The notes under the pieces are model-generated. The model did not search any database and had not been told where the DNA came from. It saw nothing but the letters and a program-made list of their open reading frames with translations. A program made the translations under genes and the position numbers. From NCBI GenBank assembly GCA_947442255.1, contig CANEVO010000027.1, positions 1 through 38,672 of the forward strand: a stretch of DNA of 38,672 nt, given 5' to 3'. The stretch is from Opitutia bacterium (GTDB lineage: Bacteria; Verrucomicrobiota; Verrucomicrobiae; Opitutales; Opitutaceae). Shown in pieces: positions 33,793 through 38,672 of this stretch (within the stretch, counting starts at the first letter, position 1; every line of letters starts with the position of its first letter).

Positions 33793-34309
33793 TCAGGGCG
33801 ATCGCGGCCGCGCAAACTCGCTCCGCAGCCAGTCGTCGAGCAACGCCTTCTCGTGGCGCAACGTGTCGTCCGCAAATCCCCTGGTCATGAGGCTAAGCCC
33901 CGCGCAGATCGCGCCCGCCCTCCTTCACGATCTCGCCCGACGCATCCGTCAGCCAAAACGCCAGCTGAAGGCGCGGCGGGTATATTTCCTTCACCACCCG
34001 GATCTCATCCCAACGAAACCCCTGCCATGGCTCGAAATCACCAGCCATGTCTACATCGGTGAAGGTCACCGCCAACATGCCGCCGACCGGCACAATCGGA
34101 CGCGCCTGCGCGACGAGAGGGTCCCGCAATTGGTCGAGGCAGGACGTGTCCTCACAGTTTCCGATCGCGCGGTCGCGCACGTCCGTAAATTTCCTGGGTT
34201 CGAAAAACACCACGTCCACATTGCCACCCGCCGCCGGAGGCGCGGCGCGACCGGCAAGCAACGGCAGCAGTCCCCGCAAGCCGAGGAGCAGAAGTTTGTT
34301 CGTTTTCAT
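33793..34309 (-). CDS. DUF3016 periplasmic protein, frameshifted near the C-terminus
   Basis: ATG 34309 starts a signal peptide (TNKLLLLGLRGLLPLLAGRA), then VDVVFFEPRKFTDVRDRAIG, MLAVTFTDVDMAGDFEPW and EIYPPRLQLAFWLTDASG, the DUF3016 pattern. The frame closes early at 33893 (GGRDLRGA). The expected end continues one base over: LSLMTRGFADDTLRHEKALL, then DDWLRSEFA, to TGA at 33793. One base too many in a four-base C run (33898-33901, plus strand) explains this, and 517 bases is 3n+1. The protein would have ~171 residues when repaired. Function of the family is unknown. Confidence 0.75.
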
Positions 34310-34411
34310 GCCCTCTGTGACGAAATCCCGGGGACAAAAGTTCCAAAGTTGAGACAGACCCGCCCCCGGGCCACTCCGCCGCAACCCACCCGCGGAGTTC
34401 GGGACCGCCCG

Positions 34412-36745
34412 CTACGCCGCCGCCGGCTGGATGCTCACGATGACAAACTTGCTCGTCGGGGTGTTGCTCTTCGCCGCCACGCTGCCGATCGGCACGAGCA
34501 CATTCGCCTCGGGAAAATAAGTCGCGACACACCCCCGCGGAATGCGATACGGCGCGACCATGAAAGCCCGGGCCACGCGTTCCACGCCGCCATGGCGATT
34601 GAAGAGATCCACAAGTTGCCCCTGCTGCAGACTCGCCGCCGCGATGTCAGCTTCGTGCATAAACACGACGCGCCGGCCGCCAAACACTCCGCGATACCGG
34701 TCGTCGAGACCGTAAACCGTCGTGTTGAACTGATCGTGCGTGCGAATCGTCATCATGACGAATTCTCCCGGAGGAATCACGGGCTGCGGAATGGGGGCCG
34801 GAATGAAATTCGCCCGGCCGGTGGGCGTCCGCCACTCGCGCCGGTCCCGGGGGGCGTTGGCGAGATAGAAAGCCCCGGCGCGCACCCGCTGGTTGTAATC
34901 CTCGAAACCAGGCACGACCCGCGCGATGCGGTCCCGGATCAGATCGTAGTTTCCCACCAAAGCCGCCCAGTCGGGTCCCTTCCCGGCCGGTCCCGCTCCG
35001 AAGACGGCCTGGGCCAGGCTACAGACGATCGCGACCTCGCTGCGCAACTGCGCGGACGCCGGCGCGAGTTTGCCCCGCGACGAATTCACGATCCCCATCG
35101 AATCCTCGGTGGTCACGAACTGCTCCCCGCCCGCCTGCACGTCGCGCTCGCTGCGGCCAAGACACGGCAGGATGAGCGCGACGCGCCCCGTCACGAGGTG
35201 CGCGCGATTCAGCTTGGTGGAAACCTGCACGGTCAGCGCGCACCGTCGCAACGCGTCCGCGGTGAACTCGGTGTCGGGCGTGGCTGAGAGAAAATTTCCT
35301 CCCATGCCGATGAAAACGCTCACCCGCCCATCGTGCATCGCTCGGATGGTGTCGACGGTGTCGAGCCCATGCGCCCGCGGTGACTTCAGGCCGAACTCCG
35401 CATCGAGCCGGTCGAGCCAGGGATCGGGCATTTTTTCGAAAATGCCCATGGTCCGATCGCCCTGCACGTTGGAATGCCCGCGGACCGGACACACGCCCGC
35501 ACCCGGCCGGCCCAGGTTGCCACGGAGGAGGAGAAAATTCACCACCTGCTGGATGGTCTCGACCGCGTTCGGTTGCTGGGTGAGGCCCATCGCCCAGCAG
35601 CAGATCGTGGCCCGGGAGCGGCTCGCGATCTGCGCCGCCGCGCGGATCTGCTCCCGCGCCACGCCGCTGGCCGCGACGATTTCGCCCCAAGATGCCGCGC
35701 GCACATCGGCGGCGAGCGCCTCGAAGCCGTGCGTGTGCCCCTCGATAAACGCCCGGTCGAGCACCGTGCCGGGCGCGCGATCCTCGGCCTCGAGCATCTC
35801 CTTCATCAACCCCTTGAAGAGCGCGAGGTCGCCACCGATGCGCGGCTGCAGCCAGAGATCGGAGAGCCGCGCGCCCTCGCCGAGCAGCGTCTTGAACGCT
35901 TTCAGCGGGTGCATGAAATCCTGCGGGTTCTTGAACCGCTCGCTGCCGATCTCCGGCAGCGGATTGATGGAAACAATCGTCGCCCCGCGCGCCTTGGCGG
36001 CCTCCAGAGTGGAGAGCATGCGCGGATGATTCGTGCCGGGATTCTGGCCCACGACGAAGATCGCGTCGGCCAGCTCGAAATCCGCAACCTTCACCGTGCC
36101 CTTGCCGATGCCGATCGCCTCCGTCAGCGCGACGCCGCTCGATTCGTGGCACATGTTCGAGCAGTCGGGCAGGTTGTTGGTGCCGAATTTCCGCGCGAAC
36201 AACTGCCAGAGAAACGCCGCCTCGTTACTTGTGCGCCCCGAGGTGTAGAACGCCGCCGCATCCGGCGAGGGCAACGTGCGCAGCTCGCGGGCCGCCAGCG
36301 CGAACGCCTCGTCCCACGCGATGGGTTCGTAATGGCTCGCTCCCGCCCGCAACACCAAGGGTTCGACCAACCGGCCCTGCCCATTGAGCCAGTGGTCGCT
36401 CTGGGCCGCGAGCTGCGCCACGGAGTGCGCCGCGAAAAATTCCCGGCCCGCCTGGAGCGGCGTCGCCTCGTCGGCGACCGCCTTGGCCCCGTTTTCGCAG
36501 AACTCGAAAACATGCCGCGCGCCATCCGGACTCGGCCACGCGCAGGACTGGCAGTCGAAGCCGTCCTCTTGGTTAACCTGTAACAATGCCCGGATGCCAC
36601 GGCCGATTCCCATCTCCCCCACGAGCTGCGCCGTCTTGGTGACGGCCTTCAAACCGGCAGCCGCCGCACTGGGCATGTCCAGCCGTGGCGGAACGCTCTC
36701 CAAGGGCGGTTGCGCGGAAGGGATGGGCGGCGTCACGCGACCCAA
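34412..36745 (-). CDS. FdhF/YdeP family molybdopterin oxidoreductase
   Basis: The product has up to 777 residues from TTG 36745; GTG 36736 and ATG 36676 are also possible starts, and homology begins around GLKAVTKTAQ. It has an N-terminal cluster-type segment (DGFDCQSCAWPSP, FEFCENGAKAV), then the molybdopterin domains: YEPIAWDEAFALAARELR, FYTSGRTSNEAAFLWQLFAR, LPDCSNMCHESSGVALTEAI, VVGQNPGTNHPRMLSTLEA, the segment ending at NLGRPGAGVCPVRGHSNVQG, and a C-terminal MTIRTHDQFNTTVYGLDDRY. The set matches the YdeP/FdhF-like subfamily, linked in E. coli to acid resistance. No formate hydrogenlyase partners or accessory fdhD gene are nearby, and the electron partner is unknown. Confidence 0.93.
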   Translation of the reverse strand: MGRVTPPIPSAQPPLESVPPRLDMPSAAAAGLKAVTKTAQLVGEMGIGRGIRALLQVNQEDGFDCQSCAWPSPDGARHVFEFCENGAKAVADEATPLQAGREFFAAHSVAQLAAQSDHWLNGQGRLVEPLVLRAGASHYEPIAWDEAFALAARELRTLPSPDAAAFYTSGRTSNEAAFLWQLFARKFGTNNLPDCSNMCHESSGVALTEAIGIGKGTVKVADFELADAIFVVGQNPGTNHPRMLSTLEAAKARGATIVSINPLPEIGSERFKNPQDFMHPLKAFKTLLGEGARLSDLWLQPRIGGDLALFKGLMKEMLEAEDRAPGTVLDRAFIEGHTHGFEALAADVRAASWGEIVAASGVAREQIRAAAQIASRSRATICCWAMGLTQQPNAVETIQQVVNFLLLRGNLGRPGAGVCPVRGHSNVQGDRTMGIFEKMPDPWLDRLDAEFGLKSPRAHGLDTVDTIRAMHDGRVSVFIGMGGNFLSATPDTEFTADALRRCALTVQVSTKLNRAHLVTGRVALILPCLGRSERDVQAGGEQFVTTEDSMGIVNSSRGKLAPASAQLRSEVAIVCSLAQAVFGAGPAGKGPDWAALVGNYDLIRDRIARVVPGFEDYNQRVRAGAFYLANAPRDRREWRTPTGRANFIPAPIPQPVIPPGEFVMMTIRTHDQFNTTVYGLDDRYRGVFGGRRVVFMHEADIAAASLQQGQLVDLFNRHGGVERVARAFMVAPYRIPRGCVATYFPEANVLVPIGSVAAKSNTPTSKFVIVSIQPAAA

Positions 36746-36771
36746 CGTGCCGCAGCCATCCGGCGATTCAA

Positions 36772-36784
36772 CTCAACTGTTGAG
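36772..36784. promoter_or_regulatory. 13-bp palindrome in a divergent promoter region
   Basis: CTCAACTGTTGAG is a perfect inverted repeat (6 + 1 + 6) in the 140-base gap between the leftward molybdopterin enzyme and the rightward small membrane protein, 27 bases above the former's longest start. It could be an operator; a 12-base match of this kind can also arise by chance. Confidence 0.25.
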
Positions 36785-36885
36785 CGCATCCGGACCCGCG
36801 TCCCGACGGGCCCGCGCCGGCCACCGCCACCGGCTTTTGCGTTCGCCCCTTTGCTTTTCCGAACAGCGCGCTATCTTCCGGCCAG

Positions 36886-37209
36886 ATGTTTCCCAATCTG
36901 CTTGCCCTCATCACCAGCCGGCCATCGCCGGAGCTGGAGCGGCAGGCCTTTGTCAAAGCCGTTCACGTGGAGGAAAGCGAACGGCGCAATCCCCGGGTGG
37001 AGCGGATGATCTTCATCTGCTGGATCCTGATCGCCGTGAAACACGTCGCGATCATCTGGGCGGTGCATCGCTACGCCGTGCCGTTTCACCAGCTCTGGGT
37101 AAATTTTCCCACCTGGGTGCTCGGCGTCCTGGCGACGGGCATTTATTTCTGGCAGGTGCGAAAATCCCGGCCGGCGGCCAATCCGCCCGAACCCGGTCCG
37201 AAAGACTGA
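36886..37209 (+). CDS. Small membrane protein with two helices
   Basis: The 107-residue protein has a charged amphipathic N-terminal part (SPELERQAFVKAVHVEESER), two membrane helices (MIFICWILIAVKHVAIIWAV ~41-60 and TWVLGVLATGIYFWQV ~76-91) and a short basic/Pro tail. No family is recognised. It is divergent from the molybdopterin enzyme and lies upstream of the DUF5069-gluconokinase gene (91 bases), so a functional link to either is only positional. Confidence 0.8.
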   Translation: MFPNLLALITSRPSPELERQAFVKAVHVEESERRNPRVERMIFICWILIAVKHVAIIWAVHRYAVPFHQLWVNFPTWVLGVLATGIYFWQVRKSRPAANPPEPGPKD

Positions 37210-37300
37210 GGCTTGACGATTGTTTTCCGGCGGCCTGCCGTGCTTGCAAAGCGCCCGCCGGCACCCGCCGGCCCGCCACCATCCTCGCACCCGTATTTCC

Positions 37301-38248
37301 ATGCCCACCCTTATCCCCGGTTTGCGCAGTCCCTACGCCACCGTTGGCCGTCTCGTTTACTTCGGCCGGATGCTCGACAAGATCCGCCTGCACGCCGCCG
37401 GCAAACTGCACGCCGCCGACTACACGCCGAATCTCGGCAAAGCCTTCGACAGCCGTTGCTGCAATTTTCTGCGGATCAACTACGACGAGCTCAAAGCCCA
37501 AGTCCTCACGGCCGAGACCACCGACGCAGACCTGCTCGCCTGGGCCGAGGCCCGCGGCGGGGTGCGCACGGATGAGGAGTGCGAAGTCTGGAACGGTTTC
37601 ATGATGAAGCGCTGCATTCGCGACGCGGGGGCCGAGATCCTCGCGCGGCGCATCCGGGAAAGCGGCCTCCAGTCGAAGCCGATCCTGGCGATGTTCGACT
37701 ATCTCGATTTCGACGAGGGCCGCGATCCGGTCAGCGCCCGCGCGTGGGAGCTCCGTCCGCCCGAGGTGGTCATTTTGATGGGCGTGGCCGGCTGCGGCAA
37801 AACGACCGTGGGCGAAAAGCTGGCGGCGGCGCTGGGCTGGAGTTTCCGCGACGCGGATGATTTCCACCCGCCGGAAAACGTCGCGAAAATGAGTGCCCGG
37901 GTTCCGTTGACCGACGCCGACCGGCAGCCGTGGCTCGCCGCCATCCGCACCTACATCGAAGCCTGCCTCGCCCGGGGCGAGCGCGCCGTGGTGACCTGTT
38001 CCGCGCTGAAAGAGAGCTACCGTCAGACCATCGTGGCCGACCCGGCCCGGGTGCGTCTGGCCCATCTCATCGGCGATGAGGCCTTGATCGCCGCGCGCAT
38101 CAGCCAGCGTCACGGCCACTTCATGAAGCCCGAGATGCTCAAGTCGCAGCTCGAGACCCTCGAACCGCCGCAGAATGCCATCGCCGTCGACATCGCCGGG
38201 ACGCCCGCCGAGATCCTCACGCAGATCCGCCGGGCCTTTTCGTTGTGA
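37301..38248 (+). CDS. DUF5069-gluconokinase (GntK-type) fusion protein
   Basis: The protein has 315 residues from ATG 37301. Residues ~1-145 are a full DUF5069 domain (PGLRSPYATVGRLVYFGRML, DKIRLHAAGKL, WNGFMMKRC, MFDYLDFDEGRD). Residues ~154-315 are a complete gluconokinase-type P-loop kinase: Walker A GVAGCGKTT (161-169), FRDADDFHPPENVAKMSARV, PLTDADRQPWLAAI, VTCSALKESYRQ and RHGHFMKPEMLKSQLETLE. Both domains seem intact and are joined without a stop or frame change. The kinase phosphorylates gluconate to 6-phosphogluconate in its known relatives; DUF5069 has no known function, and fusion suggests a sugar- or gluconate-related role for it. It overlaps the next gene by four bases. Confidence 0.92.
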   Translation: MPTLIPGLRSPYATVGRLVYFGRMLDKIRLHAAGKLHAADYTPNLGKAFDSRCCNFLRINYDELKAQVLTAETTDADLLAWAEARGGVRTDEECEVWNGFMMKRCIRDAGAEILARRIRESGLQSKPILAMFDYLDFDEGRDPVSARAWELRPPEVVILMGVAGCGKTTVGEKLAAALGWSFRDADDFHPPENVAKMSARVPLTDADRQPWLAAIRTYIEACLARGERAVVTCSALKESYRQTIVADPARVRLAHLIGDEALIAARISQRHGHFMKPEMLKSQLETLEPPQNAIAVDIAGTPAEILTQIRRAFSL

Positions 38249-38672
38249 GCCCCGCCGTCGCCCAACGTCTGCGGCTGCTCGCGAGCGCATTGAGCGTGCT
38301 TGCCGTGGTGGCGCTGGCCGCGGCCGGCTGGTTCTACACGCGACTGCGCGCAAGCCTCCCCCAACTCGACGGCGCCGCGACGGCGCAAGGGCTGGCGGCC
38401 CCGGTGCAAATCGCGCGCGATGCTCTGGGCGTGCCGACGCTTCGCGGCCAGAGCCGGGCCGACGTGGCACGGGCCCTCGGCTGGCTGCATGCGCAGGATC
38501 GCTTCTTTCAAATGGACCTTTTGCGGCGCAGCAGCGCCGGCGAGTTGGCCGAGATCTTCGGCAAACTCGCGCTGCCCCGGGACCGTGCCAACCGGCGCTT
38601 CGGTTTCCGCGCCCTCGCTCAAAAGGTCGTCGCGAATCTGCCGGCCGGTGAGCGGGCGGTGCTCGACGCCTA
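38245..38672 (+). CDS. Penicillin acylase family protein, N-terminal part (cut by window edge)
   Basis: GTG 38245 overlaps the TGA of the kinase gene (GTGA), which suggests translational coupling. The 142 codons seen hold a membrane anchor or signal sequence (LLASALSVLAVVALAAAGWF) and the opening of the S45 family: QLDGAATAQGLAAPVQIARD, ALGVPTLRGQSRADVARALG and WLHAQDRFFQMDLLRRSSAG, ELAEIFG. These match the alpha-chain start of N-terminal-nucleophile acylases that cleave amide bonds, for example of beta-lactams or acyl-homoserine lactones. The catalytic Ser lies beyond the edge, so activity and substrate cannot be judged. Confidence 0.88.
   Translation, partial: MSPAVAQRLRLLASALSVLAVVALAAAGWFYTRLRASLPQLDGAATAQGLAAPVQIARDALGVPTLRGQSRADVARALGWLHAQDRFFQMDLLRRSSAGELAEIFGKLALPRDRANRRFGFRALAQKVVANLPAGERAVLDA

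Noticed and set aside
33863..35287. 474-codon open frame on the plus strand
   Set aside because: It is a shadow of the DUF3016 and molybdopterin genes, with a His/Arg/Asp-rich composition typical of reversed GC-rich coding sequence.

Overview
The window is a GC-rich, gene-dense bacterial chromosome segment that reads like a member of the Verrucomicrobiota, most probably the Opitutaceae. The evidence is the type of protein seen: a TonB-dependent receptor with an N-terminal carboxypeptidase-regulatory-like domain, a secreted DUF1080 protein, a stand-alone SWIB-domain protein, DUF5069, a glycine-rich RRM protein beside a DEAD-box helicase, and many small secreted or proline/alanine-rich proteins. 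This is family-level inference; no rRNA or tRNA gene is present to settle it.

Left part (1-13187). A TonB-dependent receptor runs off the left edge and is followed by a broken second copy of its N-terminus. Next come a ceramidase-like secreted hydrolase, a VTT (DedA-like) membrane protein and an ABC-2 exporter pair whose permease carries an unusual C-terminal extension. A run of exported proteins follows: DUF1080, a Kelch-type propeller, a cytochrome b562-like protein, a dienelactone hydrolase and an S9-like esterase. The part ends with a frameshifted membrane-anchored protein and the SWIB protein.

Middle part (13388-25730). Two overlapping half-transporters form a heterodimeric ABC exporter with one degenerate ATP site. 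After these come a TetR/ABC-permease chimera that looks like the scar of a large deletion, an MscS channel, a TerC-family protein, a DCC thiol oxidoreductase, two Hsp20 chaperones, a MalY/PatB-type C-S lyase and a tRNA-dihydrouridine synthase.

Right part (25766-38672). This holds a repeat-motif membrane protein interrupted by three apparent frameshifts, a small lipoprotein, a RarD permease, an FKBP isomerase, a CtBP-like dehydrogenase, a family-4-like uracil-DNA glycosylase and the DEAD-box/RRM pair. Further on are a truncated membrane fragment, an S4-domain protein, a frameshifted DUF3016 protein and an FdhF/YdeP molybdopterin oxidoreductase. The window closes with a DUF5069-gluconokinase fusion and the start of a penicillin acylase.

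The most notable theme is gene decay and fusion. There are three truncated or fused genes (578-832, 18142-19375, 32883-33173) and six single-base frame breaks in homopolymers in four genes. The frame breaks may be assembly errors and should be checked before any biology is built on them. No CRISPR array, prophage, transposase, rRNA or tRNA gene was seen, and no clearly new multi-gene system. The best candidates for new biology are the ABC-2 permease with a predicted extracytoplasmic domain, the DUF5069-gluconokinase fusion and the protein with a repeated basic K-x-R-F-K-P-like motif.
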